DNA from: Burkholderiales bacterium RIFCSPLOWO2_12_FULL_61_40
GTDB lineage: Bacteria; Pseudomonadota; Gammaproteobacteria; Burkholderiales; Burkholderiaceae_C
Length of the DNA stretch: 64,000 bases
Assembly: GCA_001770935.1 (NCBI GenBank)
Contig: MESI01000026.1
Coordinates: 103,696-167,695, forward strand
Direction: 5' to 3'
This document shows positions 1-11,500 of the stretch, piece by piece; the stretch's first letter is position 1, and every line of letters starts with the position of its first letter. A program made the position numbers and the translations under genes. The notes under the pieces were generated by a model that searched no databases, had not been told where the DNA came from, and saw only the letters and a list, made by a program, of their open reading frames with translations.

Positions 1-228
1 TACGCGCCCAACGACTGGCAAGTGGGCCAGACCGGCAAGATCGTGGCACCCCAGCTGTATGTGGCCTGCGGTATCAGCGGTGCGATCCAGCACTTGGCTG
101 GTATGAAGGACTCCAAGGTCATTGTGGCCATCAACAAAGACCCCGAGGCGCCGATTTTCAGCGTGGCCGACTACGGCCTGGAGGCCGATCTGTTTGTGGC
201 CGTGCCCGAATTGGCTTCGGTGCTTTGA
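1..228 (+). CDS. etfA: Electron transfer flavoprotein alpha subunit, 3' end
   Basis: Only the last 75 residues are in the window; the 5' end is cut by the window edge. The segment has the classic EtfA FAD-binding signature ([27 protein letters not shown]) followed by the [10 protein letters not shown] and [11 protein letters not shown] strands that end this family. EtfA pairs with EtfB and passes electrons from acyl-CoA and related dehydrogenases to the quinone pool through ETF:quinone oxidoreductase. Family assignment is near certain from these motifs; etfB is presumed to lie just upstream outside the window. Confidence 0.95.
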   Translation, partial: YAPNDWQVGQTGKIVAPQLYVACGISGAIQHLAGMKDSKVIVAINKDPEAPIFSVADYGLEADLFVAVPELASVL

Positions 229-254
229 TGCTTGGCAGACAGGAGGGGCAAGCG

Positions 255-572
255 GTGTCCAGGGAACTCGTTCGGCAAATGCGTACTACGGTGTCCCACG
301 GCATGGTCTTGGATGCATCGGAAGAATCTTTGGAGCGGGCGCAGCTGGCAGCGGCCCAGTTGCTGGAGCGCAGCGTGGCATTGGGCCACCGCCGTTTGTC
401 CGTGGTGCGTTTGAGCGTCGCTGCACAATGCGGGGCCGCCGTGCCCCTGGCGCACTGGAACTATTGCTATTCCGTGGCACGTTCCAGCGGTGACCCGCGC
501 ATTCGCACCCTGTTCTTGGACGCCGCCCACGCGGCGCAGCAGGAGTTTTGTTTGCCTGCCGCACGCGTTTGA
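255..572 (+). CDS. Hypothetical protein, 105 aa
   Basis: I do not recognise this protein. A GTG start at 255 is preferred because a strong AGGAGGGG Shine-Dalgarno sits 6 nt upstream; an ATG at 228 overlapping the etfA stop is in the same frame but has no better site. The predicted protein is helical, with a charged segment (EESLERAQLAAAQLLERS) and several Cys and His residues, and no signal peptide or membrane span. It is probably co-transcribed with etfA. Reading frames also exist on the opposite strand here, so existence of the gene is likely but not certain. Confidence 0.5.
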   Translation: MSRELVRQMRTTVSHGMVLDASEESLERAQLAAAQLLERSVALGHRRLSVVRLSVAAQCGAAVPLAHWNYCYSVARSSGDPRIRTLFLDAAHAAQQEFCLPAARV

Positions 573-580
573 CGCAGCGC

Positions 581-660
581 TTATTCCGTTTTCAGATCAA
601 TGGGAGAGTAGGCGCCCCGACGCAGGCAGTGCTTTAGCACGACAAGGAGGGGCAACGACC
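581..660 (+). repeat. Dispersed ~80-bp intergenic element, copy 1
   Basis: This copy matches the reverse complement of 20467-20546 over about 80 bp. The shared core is GCAGGCAGTGCTTTA followed by CACGAC and AGG. The core contains the near-palindrome GTGCTTTAGCAC. Both copies begin directly after the stop of a gene lying in the element's own orientation, as a 3'-UTR element or mobile repeat might. Function unknown. Confidence 0.7.
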
Positions 661-684
661 TATCGCATGGATATGGAAATGGAA

Positions 685-912
685 TTACCGTATCAAGGCG
701 CGGTGTGTGTGCACCGACTCCCGCACCATCGCGCTGATGGGCGGCGTGCCCTCGGCATCCACCAGGTCTAGGAAGGCCTCGCGCATGCGCGGGTCCCAAA
801 ACTTTTTCAGGTGCATCGCAATGCCTTCCAGGGCCTCCTGGCGGTCGGGCATGCTCTCAAAAAACGTTCCTATGTGGTTGGCCATGCGGACCAGTTGCTC
901 GTCTTGTGTCAT
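685..912 (-). CDS. fdsD: NAD-dependent formate dehydrogenase delta subunit FdsD
   Basis: A 75-residue helical protein of the FdsD family, the small accessory subunit of the cytoplasmic NAD-linked molybdenum formate dehydrogenase. Motifs typical of the family are MANxIGxFF near residue 10 and HLKKFWDPRMR near residue 34. Its ATG overlaps the fdhD stop by 4 bp (ATGA), so it is the last gene of the fdsGBA-fdhD-fdsD operon. Length fits the family. It is thought to help assemble the complex; that role is family knowledge, not visible here. Confidence 0.93.
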   Translation of the reverse strand: MTQDEQLVRMANHIGTFFESMPDRQEALEGIAMHLKKFWDPRMREAFLDLVDAEGTPPISAMVRESVHTHRALIR

Positions 913-1757
913 GTGTCGTTCCGGTTCAGCCGCGCAGGGTGGCTGTAAATTGAAGCGTCTTCACCACGGGTAAAGCCCAGCAAGGTCAGGCCGGCCGCCT
1001 GGGCCACGTCTACCGCCAGTCCGGTGACACCCGACACGGCTGCCAGCAGGCCCACGCCGATGGCGGCGGTTTTTTGCACCATTTCAAAACTGGCCCGGCT
1101 GGTGATGGCGATGAAGCCCTCTGCCGCAGGGCGGCCTTCGCGCAGCAAGGCGCCCACCAGCTTGTCCAGCGCATTGTGCCGACCCACGTCTTCGCGCAGC
1201 AGCGCGATGCTGCCGTCCGCCGTGCACCAGGCGGCGGCATGGCTGGTGCCGGTGGCCGCCAGCAAAGGCTGGTGTGCACGCAGGCTGGCCACCGCCCGGG
1301 TCACGGCACGCGCCGGGAAAGACGGCGTGGTGGGCAACGGTGCGGGGCGGCGCACCGCATGGGCCAGGCTTTGGGTGCCACACAGGCCGCAGCCGGTGCG
1401 CCCGGCCAGGGTGCGGCGCCGGTCCCGAAGGCGGGCGAAATTCGCCGCGGCGATGTGCACCTGCAGGGTGTAGCCCAGCGCCGAGGCGGTCCACTCGCAA
1501 TCGTGGATCTGGGCGGCCGTGTCAATAATGCCCTCGGTCAGTGCAAAGCCGTAGGCAAAGTCTTCCAGGTCGGCAGGCGTTGCCATCATGACCGCGTGGG
1601 AGATGCCGTTGAACTCCAAGGCCACCGGGGATTCTTCCGCCACGCAGTCGGGGTCTTCGCGCCCCGCTACACCGTCCAGGCGGCGCACCCGCAGCGTGCG
1701 GTAGGCCTGCGCATAGGGCTGGGGCAATTCAGACAGGTCCATGTCGGCCCCCTTCAT
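909..1757 (-). CDS. fdhD: Formate dehydrogenase accessory sulfurtransferase FdhD (FdsC)
   Basis: FdhD-family sulfurtransferase of 282 aa, needed to sulfurate the molybdenum bis-PGD cofactor before its insertion into formate dehydrogenase. The Cys motif is present as CGLCG near the middle (residues about 125-129), followed by the conserved REDVGRHNALDK motif and a SRASFEMVQKT helix. The start at 1757 overlaps the fdsA stop by 4 bp, and the stop overlaps fdsD by 4 bp, indicating translational coupling. A second in-frame ATG lies at 1742. Confidence 0.95.
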   Translation of the reverse strand: MKGADMDLSELPQPYAQAYRTLRVRRLDGVAGREDPDCVAEESPVALEFNGISHAVMMATPADLEDFAYGFALTEGIIDTAAQIHDCEWTASALGYTLQVHIAAANFARLRDRRRTLAGRTGCGLCGTQSLAHAVRRPAPLPTTPSFPARAVTRAVASLRAHQPLLAATGTSHAAAWCTADGSIALLREDVGRHNALDKLVGALLREGRPAAEGFIAITSRASFEMVQKTAAIGVGLLAAVSGVTGLAVDVAQAAGLTLLGFTRGEDASIYSHPARLNRNDT

Positions 1758-4663
1758 CCTGCGGCTGTTGCGCCCGCCTCGGTGGGCGGCTGCGCGGCTT
1801 GAGCCAGTGCCAGTTGCTCGGTGTTGAAGCGGGAATAGGATTCTTGCCAGGGTGAGGCTTGCGCCACCGGCATCACCTGCACGGCCGTGACCTTGTACTC
1901 CGGGCAGTTGGTAGCCCAGTCGGAGTTGTCCGTGGTGATGACGTTGGCGCCCGATTCCGGGAAGTGGAAGGTGGTGTACACCACGCCCACCTGCATGCGC
2001 TCGGTGAGCACGGCGCGCAGCACGGTCTGCCCGGCGCGGCTTTCGATGCCCACCCAGTCGTCTTGCCGAATGCCGCGTTCCTGCGCGTCGTGCGGATGGA
2101 TCTCCAGCCGGTCTTCGTTGTGCCATTGTGTGTTGGGCGTGCGCCGGGTTTGCGCCCCCACGTTGTACTGCGACAGAATGCGCCCGGTGGTCAGGATCAG
2201 GGGGAAGCGGCGTGTCACTTTTTCATCGGTGGCCACGTACTGGGTGATGATGAAACGCCCCTTGCCGCGCACGAAGTGGTCCACATGCATGGTTTCGGTG
2301 CCCAGTGTGGCGGTGCTGTCATTGCAGGGCCATTGCACGCTGCCATGGCGTTCTATTTTCTCAAAGCTGACGCCCTGAAAACTTGGCGTCAAGGCGGCAA
2401 TCTCGGCCATGATCTCGCGCGGGTGGCGGTAGTGCATGGGGTAGCCCAGGGCATTCGAGAGCTTGGCGGTCACTTCCCAGTCTGCCAGCCCGGCCAGGGG
2501 CGGCATGACCTTGCGCACCCGCGATATGCGCCGCTCGGCATTGGTGAAGGTGCCGTCTTTCTCCAGAAAAGAGGAGCCGGGCAGGAATACATGGGCGTAT
2601 TTGGCGGTCTCGTTCAGAAACAGGTCCTGCACCACCACACACTCCATGGCCTTGAGCGCGGCGGTGACGTGTTGGGTGTTGGGGTCGGACTGCACGATGT
2701 CCTCGCCCTCGCAGTACAAGCCCAGGAAGTGGCCCGCCTGCGCGGCGTCCAGCATGTTGGGGATGCGCAAACCCGGCTCGGGGTCCAGCACCACGCCCCA
2801 GGCCGCGTCAAACTGGCTGCGCACCGTGCTGTCGGAGATGTGGCGGTAGCCCGGCAGTTCGTGCGGAAAGGAGCCCATGTCGCACGCGCCCTGCACATTG
2901 TTCTGGCCGCGCAAGGGGTTCACGCCCACGCCCTCGCGGCCCACATTGCCGGTGGCCATGGCCAGGTTGGCAATGCCCATCACCATGGTGGAGCCCTGGG
3001 CGTGTTCGGTCACACCCAGCCCGTAGTAGATGGCCGCACGCGGACGCTGCCCCGTAGCGGCCGTTCCATCGCTCGCGCCGGTGGCGTACAGGCGGGCGGC
3101 GGCGCGCACCGTCTCGGCGGGCACGCCGGTCACTGCTGCCATGGCTTCGGGCGAGTTCTCGGCCCTTGCCACAAAGTCGCGCCACTGCTGGAAGGCTTTG
3201 GCATCGCAGCGTTCGGCAATAAAGGCATCGGCCAGCAGGCCTTCGGTCACGATCACATGGGCCAGCGCGGTGATGACGGCGACATTGGTGCCGGGCTTGA
3301 GTTGCAGGTGGTGTTCGGCCCGGATGTGGGGCGCGTCCACCAGGTCAATTTGCCGTGGGTCGATCACGATCAGGCGCGCACCTTCGCGCAAGCGCTTCTT
3401 CATGCGCGATGCAAACACCGGGTGCGCCGCCGACGGGTTGGCCCCGATGACCATGATGACATCGGCTTTCTCCACCGACTTGAAGGTTTGGGTACCGGCG
3501 GAGGTGCCAAAGGTTTGCCCCAGGCCATAGCCGGTGGGCGAGTGGCAGACGCGGGCGCAGGTGTCCACATTGTTGTTGCCAAAGGCCGCGCGCACCAGTT
3601 TTTGCACCAGGTAGGTTTCTTCGTTGGTGCAGCGCGAGGAGGTGATGCCACCCACCGCATTCTTGCCGTGTTGGGCCTGGATGCGGCGGAATTCGCTGGC
3701 CGCATGGTCGATGGCCTCGTCCCAGCTGACTTCCCGCCAGGGGTCGGTGATGGCCTTGCGGACCATGGGCCGGGTCATGCGGTCTTTGTGTGTGGCATAG
3801 CCCCAGGCAAACCGGCCTTTGATGCAGGAGTGGCCTTCGTTGGCCTTGCCGTCTTTCCACGGCACCATGCGCACCACTTCATTGCCCTTCATCTCGGCTT
3901 TGAAGGCACAGCCCACGCCGCAATAGGCGCAGGTGGTGATGACGCTGTGTTCGGGCTGGCCCCACTGGACCACGGTTTTTTCTTGCAAAGTGGCGGTCGG
4001 GCAGGCCTGCACGCAGGCGCCGCAGCTCACGCAGTCCGACTCCATGAAGGACTGGCCTTGGCCCGGCGACACGCGCGACGCAAAGCCACGCCCCTGGATC
4101 GTCAGGGCGAAGGTGCCCTGCACCTCCTCGCAGGCGCGCACACAGCGGTTGCACACAATGCATTTGGAGCTGTCGAAGCTGAAGTAGGGGTTGGATTCGT
4201 CTTTGGGCGCGCCCAGGTGGTTGGCGCCGCCAGTGCCGTAACGCACTTCGCGCAGGCCGGTGGCGCCGGCCATGTCTTGCAGCTCGCAATCGCCGTTGGC
4301 GGAACAGGTGAGGCAGTCCAGCGGGTGGTCCGAGATGGTCAGTTCCATCACGCCTTTGCGCAGCGCGTGCAGCTTGGGGCTGTGGGTGTGCACTTTCATG
4401 CCCGCTTCGGCCGGCGTGGTGCAGGACGCGGGGTAACCTTTGCGGCCTTCGATTTCGACCAGGCACAAACGGCAGGAGCCAAAAGGCTCCAGGCTGTCGG
4501 TGGCGCAGAGTTTGGGCACTGCAATGCCCGCGTCCATCGCCGCACGCATCAGCGAGGTGCCCGCCGGCACGGTGACACTTTCGCCGTCAATTTCCAGGGT
4601 GATCTCTTGGGTGGATACGCGCAGCGGCGTGCCAAAGTCGGTGTCGTGGGGGTGTTCAAACAT
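1754..4663 (-). CDS. fdsA: NAD-dependent formate dehydrogenase alpha subunit FdsA
   Basis: Catalytic subunit (969 aa) of the soluble FdsABGD formate dehydrogenase, which oxidises formate to CO2 and passes electrons to NAD+ through FdsB/FdsG. Domain order: NuoG-like [2Fe-2S] domain (about 15-95, CRLCLVEIEGR), His/Cys cluster domain (SDHPLDCLTCSANGDCELQ), two 4Fe-4S ferredoxin motifs (CIVCNRCVRACEEVQG and CVSCGACVQACPT), then the molybdopterin oxidoreductase core with CAYCGVGC, and a C-terminal dinucleotide-binding domain. SSRCTNEE and CHSPTGYG are typical active-site elements of this group. It lies 24 bp after fdsB with a GGAAAG ribosome site. Full length. Confidence 0.97.
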   Translation of the reverse strand: MFEHPHDTDFGTPLRVSTQEITLEIDGESVTVPAGTSLMRAAMDAGIAVPKLCATDSLEPFGSCRLCLVEIEGRKGYPASCTTPAEAGMKVHTHSPKLHALRKGVMELTISDHPLDCLTCSANGDCELQDMAGATGLREVRYGTGGANHLGAPKDESNPYFSFDSSKCIVCNRCVRACEEVQGTFALTIQGRGFASRVSPGQGQSFMESDCVSCGACVQACPTATLQEKTVVQWGQPEHSVITTCAYCGVGCAFKAEMKGNEVVRMVPWKDGKANEGHSCIKGRFAWGYATHKDRMTRPMVRKAITDPWREVSWDEAIDHAASEFRRIQAQHGKNAVGGITSSRCTNEETYLVQKLVRAAFGNNNVDTCARVCHSPTGYGLGQTFGTSAGTQTFKSVEKADVIMVIGANPSAAHPVFASRMKKRLREGARLIVIDPRQIDLVDAPHIRAEHHLQLKPGTNVAVITALAHVIVTEGLLADAFIAERCDAKAFQQWRDFVARAENSPEAMAAVTGVPAETVRAAARLYATGASDGTAATGQRPRAAIYYGLGVTEHAQGSTMVMGIANLAMATGNVGREGVGVNPLRGQNNVQGACDMGSFPHELPGYRHISDSTVRSQFDAAWGVVLDPEPGLRIPNMLDAAQAGHFLGLYCEGEDIVQSDPNTQHVTAALKAMECVVVQDLFLNETAKYAHVFLPGSSFLEKDGTFTNAERRISRVRKVMPPLAGLADWEVTAKLSNALGYPMHYRHPREIMAEIAALTPSFQGVSFEKIERHGSVQWPCNDSTATLGTETMHVDHFVRGKGRFIITQYVATDEKVTRRFPLILTTGRILSQYNVGAQTRRTPNTQWHNEDRLEIHPHDAQERGIRQDDWVGIESRAGQTVLRAVLTERMQVGVVYTTFHFPESGANVITTDNSDWATNCPEYKVTAVQVMPVAQASPWQESYSRFNTEQLALAQAAQPPTEAGATAAG

Positions 4664-4687
4664 GGTGCTTTCCTGCGGCGACGGGGT

Positions 4688-6234
<1,547 letters not shown>

Positions 6235-6244
<10 letters not shown>

Positions 6245-6741
6245 GTGGCACTCCTTGCCGCTGCCACCAGCCGGTCGAACTGCTCGGCATCGACCCGCGC
6301 ATGGGGTTGTTCATTCAGCGCCAGAGCCGGGGCCGTGGAGCACAGGCCCAGGCAGTACACCGGCGCCAGCGTGATGGCGCCGTCCGCGCTGGTGCCGCCC
6401 TGCGCCGTTTGGCTGGCGTCGAGCGCCAGCGTGTCGCAGGCATGCGCCCACAGGCGGTTGGCACCCATGGCCTGGCAGGCCTCGGCCCGGCACAGTTGCA
6501 GGACGGTAGGGGCGCTCGGCTCGGTCCGAAAGTGGTGGTAGAAGCTGAGCACACCATGCACCTCGGCCCGCGACAGGTGCAACTCGCTGGCGATCAGGCC
6601 CACTGCGGCGGCGGGCACATGGCCCAGGGCATCCTGGATGTCATGCAGGATGGGCAGCAGCGCTCCCGGCAACTGTTTTTTGGCTGCCACCAGGGCTTGA
6701 ATCCGCTCTGGCGGAGGCGTTCCATCCACGACCGATGACAT
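6235..6741 (-). CDS. fdsG: NAD-dependent formate dehydrogenase gamma subunit FdsG
   Basis: NuoE-like [2Fe-2S] thioredoxin-fold subunit of 168 aa that relays electrons between FdsA and FdsB. Cluster ligands appear as CRAEACQ and CLGLCSTAP. The start at 6741 is chosen because it follows an AAGGAGA ribosome site; a longer frame to 6792 has no such support. It is the first gene of the operon, so the promoter should lie in the 153-bp interval to the regulator gene upstream. Confidence 0.95.
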
Positions 6742-6810
6742 GGCTGTCTCCTTGTAGGCCACTCTCGGAGTGAGGGCGTGAGACAGTGTCAACGACGGGG
6801 CTGCAACGGG

Positions 6811-6850
6811 TCAAATTCCCTTTGAACTTGGCCCTATTCAGACTTTGAAT
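6811..6850 (-). promoter_or_regulatory. Putative LysR-type operator pair upstream of fdsG
   Basis: Two perfect short inverted repeats lie between the regulator gene and fdsG: TCAAA-N5-TTTGA (6811-6825) and ATTCA-N5-TGAAT (6836-6850). Their centres are 25 bp apart. Both fit the T-N11-A shape of LysR-type sites, and the spacing suits recognition plus activation half-sites. That FdsR binds them is inference. Confidence 0.55.
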
Positions 6851-6894
6851 GTTGAATGGCCCAGAGGCGCTGATTTCTGCGGGGCTGATGCGGA

Positions 6895-7872
6895 CTAGGG
6901 CGTCTTGTCCACCGATGCGCGGCCCGTGGATTGCAGCATGCCGGAATGGGCCTGCGCATGGCGCAGCCAGTCGGCATCGTTGGCGAGATGGAGCGCACAG
7001 CGCAGGGCGTGCGAGGGCCGCTCGGTGCACGCAAACATGAAGCCAATCGGCGTCAGTACCTCCGGCGCCACCAGGGGGATCGCTTCCAGTTCCGCATAAC
7101 CGCGCAGCACCCCCACCAGCGCGCCCGGCAAGATGCTGCTGACCTGGCCCGCCATCACACTCAAACCGAGCGCCAGAATGGAATCGGTTTCTATGGCCGC
7201 CTGGACCTTGCAGCCCGCTTGCGCCAAGGCCGCATCGATGATTGCGCGGTTGTGCATTTCCGGCGTGAGCAGGCACAAGGGCAGCCGTGCTGCATCTGCC
7301 CACGCCATGGGGCGCTTGTGCAAGCGCAAGCCCTTTTTGGCGGGGGAATCTGCCCGGCGCAGCACAAAGTAGCGCTCCGTGTACTGGGCTATGGCCGTCA
7401 TCCTGGCCGCCTTGGACTGCAAGCGCTGGGTGTAGCCCAGCGCAATGTCCACCGAGAGGTTTTCCAGGCCCGCCTCGATGTCCGGTGAGCTCATGGACCG
7501 CAGCACCAGGGACAGGCCGGGATGGCGTGCCTGCAGCATGCCGGCAAACTGCGCCGCGATGGGCATCACGGAAGGCACGGCGGCAATCGTCACCGCCCCT
7601 ACCGGTTGGTCTGCGGTGCTTTGCAGATCTTGGCGCAGGAGTTCCTGCTCGTGCAGCACCCTTTGCGCCGTGATGAGTATCCTTTCCCCCTCCGGGGTCA
7701 AACTCTCGAAGGCGCGGCCCCGCTTCACGATGGCGGTCCCGAACTCCTTCTCCAGCGCGGTGATGGCGTTGGACAAAGCCGGCTGGGTGATATGGCATGC
7801 CTGTGCGGCGCGTCCGAAATGCCGGTGCTGGTGCAGGGCGACCAGGTAGCGAAGTGAGGTGAACAAACTCAT
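6895..7872 (-). CDS. fdsR: LysR-family regulator of the fds operon (FdsR-like)
   Basis: LysR-type transcriptional regulator of 325 aa. The N-terminal winged helix-turn-helix is clear (FGRAAQACHITQPALSNAITALEKEFG, residues ~20-46), followed by a periplasmic-binding-like effector domain to the C-terminus. ATG at 7872 gives the canonical start MSLFTSLRYLVAL; an upstream in-frame start is poorer. It is directly upstream of and co-oriented with fdsGBA, the position of fdsR in related bacteria where it controls formate dehydrogenase. The effector (formate or another compound) cannot be read from sequence. Confidence 0.85.
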   Translation of the reverse strand: MSLFTSLRYLVALHQHRHFGRAAQACHITQPALSNAITALEKEFGTAIVKRGRAFESLTPEGERILITAQRVLHEQELLRQDLQSTADQPVGAVTIAAVPSVMPIAAQFAGMLQARHPGLSLVLRSMSSPDIEAGLENLSVDIALGYTQRLQSKAARMTAIAQYTERYFVLRRADSPAKKGLRLHKRPMAWADAARLPLCLLTPEMHNRAIIDAALAQAGCKVQAAIETDSILALGLSVMAGQVSSILPGALVGVLRGYAELEAIPLVAPEVLTPIGFMFACTERPSHALRCALHLANDADWLRHAQAHSGMLQSTGRASVDKTP

Positions 7873-7963
7873 GGCGTTGATGATAGCTATACGCGTCACC
7901 CGAGACTATGATTGGGTTTCAACAAAAAAACCGCCTGTTGTTGGGTGAATATGGACGAGTCTG

Positions 7964-8491
7964 ATGCAAACACTTTTTGAAGCTGCCAACCAAATTGCGC
8001 AAGAAATTGAGCGTACCCGCCAGCATTTGGCGAATCTTGAACAAGCCCTTGCGGGCCTCAAGCCCCTGATCGGGGTGGAACCCGCCACGACGGCGCTGGT
8101 GTACACCGCACCACCGGCGGCGCAAACCGTGGAAGATGTCTCCGTGGTGCAGGCACGGGTCATCAATGCCGAGACCATTCAACCCAAGCCAGGCAAGGCT
8201 GTGGGGACGGTGAAATCCAAAACAAAGGCGTCCAAACCGGTGCAGCGCAAGGCAGGCAAAGCCTTGCCAGCCACCGGCACGGCGTTCTGGCTGGGGTGTT
8301 TTGGCCGCAAGAGCCTGGGGCTGGAAGAGTTGCTGGAGGCCGCTTCGCAGAAGCTGGATTTGGATGACTCGGGGCGCGCTGCCATCAAAAATCGCGCCAA
8401 TGCATGGATATACAGTGCGGCGCGCAAGGGAACCCTCAAGGCGGTGGCGTCCAAGGACGGGCGCAAGCTGTACCAGCGCGTTCGGGCCTGA
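7964..8491 (+). CDS. Hypothetical protein, 175 aa
   Basis: Unrecognised protein divergent from fdsR. Residues 1-35 look like an amphipathic, coiled-coil helix (IAQEIERTRQHLANLEQALAGLK). Residues ~60-95 form a low-complexity, Lys- and Ala-rich linker. The C-terminal ~70 residues form a compact basic domain (LEELLEAASQKLDLDD ... RKLYQRVRA) that could bind nucleic acid. No signal peptide or membrane span. Codon use matches the neighbours. It ends 36 bp before the GGDEF/EAL gene and may be co-transcribed with it. Confidence 0.65.
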   Translation: MQTLFEAANQIAQEIERTRQHLANLEQALAGLKPLIGVEPATTALVYTAPPAAQTVEDVSVVQARVINAETIQPKPGKAVGTVKSKTKASKPVQRKAGKALPATGTAFWLGCFGRKSLGLEELLEAASQKLDLDDSGRAAIKNRANAWIYSAARKGTLKAVASKDGRKLYQRVRA

Positions 8492-8527
8492 AGACCCGAG
8501 CCGTCGTTGACCTTCGACGGTCCTGAA

Positions 8528-11500
8528 ATGCCTTCTGTTCCAGAGCATCTGTCGAACGAAGTTCAGCGCCTGCAGCGCGAGTTGCAGGAGGCGCAAGCGC
8601 GCCTGCAATCGGTGGCGGACGCCTCGGGGGCGCTGCTTGGCAAGCTGGAATGCACATTGGGTGACGATGGCCGCTTGCTGTTTGTCGGCTCCGACGCCAT
8701 GGCAGACCAGCTTTTGGGTAAAGCTTGCGCCCCCTTTTGGGGCCAAGCGTTTGTGGACCTGTTTCCTGGCATGCAAGTGACGGAGATTCCGTCCGCCTTG
8801 GAAAACGTGGCCCGCACCGGCACGGTGTTGGGCCCCACGAGTGTGCTGGGCGAAAAACTTCTCTCTGGCAAATCTTTCCATTTTTTTGCTTTTCAACTGG
8901 CGCCCGGCCGGGTGGTGGTGAAATTTTGGGACGGCTCCGGTGCCGCTGAGACCCTGGAAATGCGCATGCGGGCGCAGCAACAACTGGCCGCCATGTTCAG
9001 CCAAAGCCCGGCCGCCATTTCGCTGACGCGTGAAGTGGATGGTGTCTATGTCGATGTCAACGAAGAGTGGACCCACCTCACGGGCCTGAGCCTGGAAGAT
9101 GTTTTGGGGAGGACCGCGGTTGAGCTCGGATTCTGGCGCACGGAGCACCACAGGGAAGTGGGCTTGCGCCCGCTGACCAATTCCGCAAGAGTCCGCAACC
9201 TGGATTTGCCCTTTGTCAAAGGCGACGGCACAAAAATCATTTTGCAACTCAATGCGTCGCGGATTGAGATTGGTGGCTCGTCCTATGTGCTGAGCTATGT
9301 CAAAGATGTGACCGCCGAACGTGCCGTTGAGGCCGAGTTGCTGGCGAGTGAGCAGCTTTTGAAAGCGATCAATACCCGCTTGAGCCAGCAAATCCGCCTG
9401 TTTGAGTCCCTGGAGAGCCTGGCGTTGGTGGGCTACTGGACGTCCGGCCACGGCTCGAATGCGGTGCGCTGGTCCAATGGTTTGTACCGCTTGGCCGGAC
9501 TCGACGTGGGGACGGTGCTGGACACGGACACGGGACGCAACCGCATCCTGGCGGAAGACCGGGAGCGCTTTGAAGCGGCCCGCGCCCGGATGGATGGCTC
9601 TGAGACAGAGTACCGCTGGAGCCACCCGGATGGCCGTGTGCATTGGCTGCGCTCCCGCATGCAGCGCTGGTCGGGGGGCGATGGCGGGGATGCGTTTGAC
9701 TTTGGCGTGGTGCAAGACATCACCAGCGAGCGCGAAGCGGCACTGGCATTGCAGGAGCAACTGGCCTTCATTCAAAAGATCACCAGCCGGGCGCCGGGCA
9801 TGGTGTTTCAGCTGCGCCGACAAACGGATGGCCAATTCAAATTCTTGTACCTGGCGGACCCCGTGCGGGAAATCTACCGGGGTTTGACCGCCGAAGAGGT
9901 CATGCAAGATGCCAGTTGCGCCCTGAGACTGCACCATCCCGAGGATCTGGGCGGTCTGCTGGCTTCCTTGAAAATTTCCGGCAAGGAACTCAAACCCTGG
10001 ATGCACGAATACCGGCTGCGCTTTGAGGACGGTGAAGTGCGCTGGCTTTTGGGGCAGGCCATACCCGAGCGCGAGGCCGATGGTTCCGTGTTGTGGAATG
10101 GCTTTACCACCGACATCACCTTGCGCAAACAGGCGGAGGAGGGCCTGCGCCACAGCGAGGCACGCTTTCGCGCACTCACGGAACTGTCTTCCGACTGGTA
10201 TTGGGAGCAAGACGCGCAGTTCCGTTTTGTGCGGATGGAAGGCAATCTGGAGGCCTCCAATGTCATGCACCAGGAGCGCCATATCGGTTACACCCGCTGG
10301 GATTCGGGGGTGGAAGGGGTCAGCGCGGCCCAATGGGCAGCGCACCGCGCCCAGTTGGAGGCGCATGAAACCTTCCGTGATTTCCAAGTACAACGCAGGC
10401 GCGCCGATGGCTCGCTGATGTGGGCGTCCATCAGCGGCTCTCCTATTTTTGATGCCGACGGGCGTTTCACGGGCTACCGTGGCATCGGGCGCGACATCTC
10501 GGCCCGCAGGCGCGACGAAGACAAAATCGAACGCCTGGCGTTTTATGACGCCCTCACCGGTTTGCCGAACCGCCGCCTGCTGATTGACCGCCTGCAAAAT
10601 GCGCTGGCTTTCTGCGACCGCGAAGGGCTGACGGGTGCGCTGCTGTTCATCGATCTGGATAATTTCAAGGACTTGAACGACACCCAGGGGCATGACATGG
10701 GGGACCAGCTGCTCAAGCAGGTGGCGGTGCGTTTGGGTGACTGTGTGCGCGACGTGGATACGGTGGCGCGCCTGGGCGGGGATGAGTTTGTGGTGATGCT
10801 GCAAAAACTCAGCAGCGACCCCCATGAAGCGGCCACCCATGCCGAAGGGGTTGGCCGAAAGATCCTGGCGACCTTGAACAAGGCTTTCCAGTTGGGGGGC
10901 AACGAGTACCACAGCACGCCCAGCATCGGTATTGCCCTGTTCCAGGACAACCGGCTCACCATTGACGAGTTGCTCAAGCGGGCCGATTTGGCCATGTACC
11001 AGGCCAAGGCGGCGGGGCGCAATACCGCCCGCTTTTTTGACCCTGCCATGCAGGCTGCCGCCTCGGCACGTGCCACCGTCGAGGCGGACTTGCGCCAGGC
11101 CCTCTTGCGCAACGAATTCGTGCTGTATTACCAGCCAGTGGTGGACGAAAACAGGCACACCACCGGCGTGGAAGCCTTGGTCCGCTGGAGCCACCCGCAG
11201 CGTGGATTGCTGTCACCAGCGGAGTTTATTTCGGTGGCAGAGCAAACCGGATTGATCCTGCCGTTGGGGCAATGGGTTTTGCAGGCTGCGTGTGCGCAGT
11301 TGGTGGAGTGGAGCCTGCGTGCCGAGACGCGGCGCCTGACCATCGCCGTGAATGTGAGTGCGCGCCAGTTCCGCCATCCCGAATTCTCCAGCCAGATACT
11401 GACCTTGCTGCGCGAGAGCGGCGCCAACCCCTACCGTTTGAAACTGGAGCTCACCGAAAGCCTGCTGTTGACCGACTTTGACGACGCCATTGTCAAAATG

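Noticed and set aside
7919..11194. Open frame of about 1090 codons antisense to the GGDEF/EAL gene
   Set aside because: It mirrors a well-defined gene and has no recognisable domain. Long antisense frames are expected in high-GC genes with strong third-position bias.
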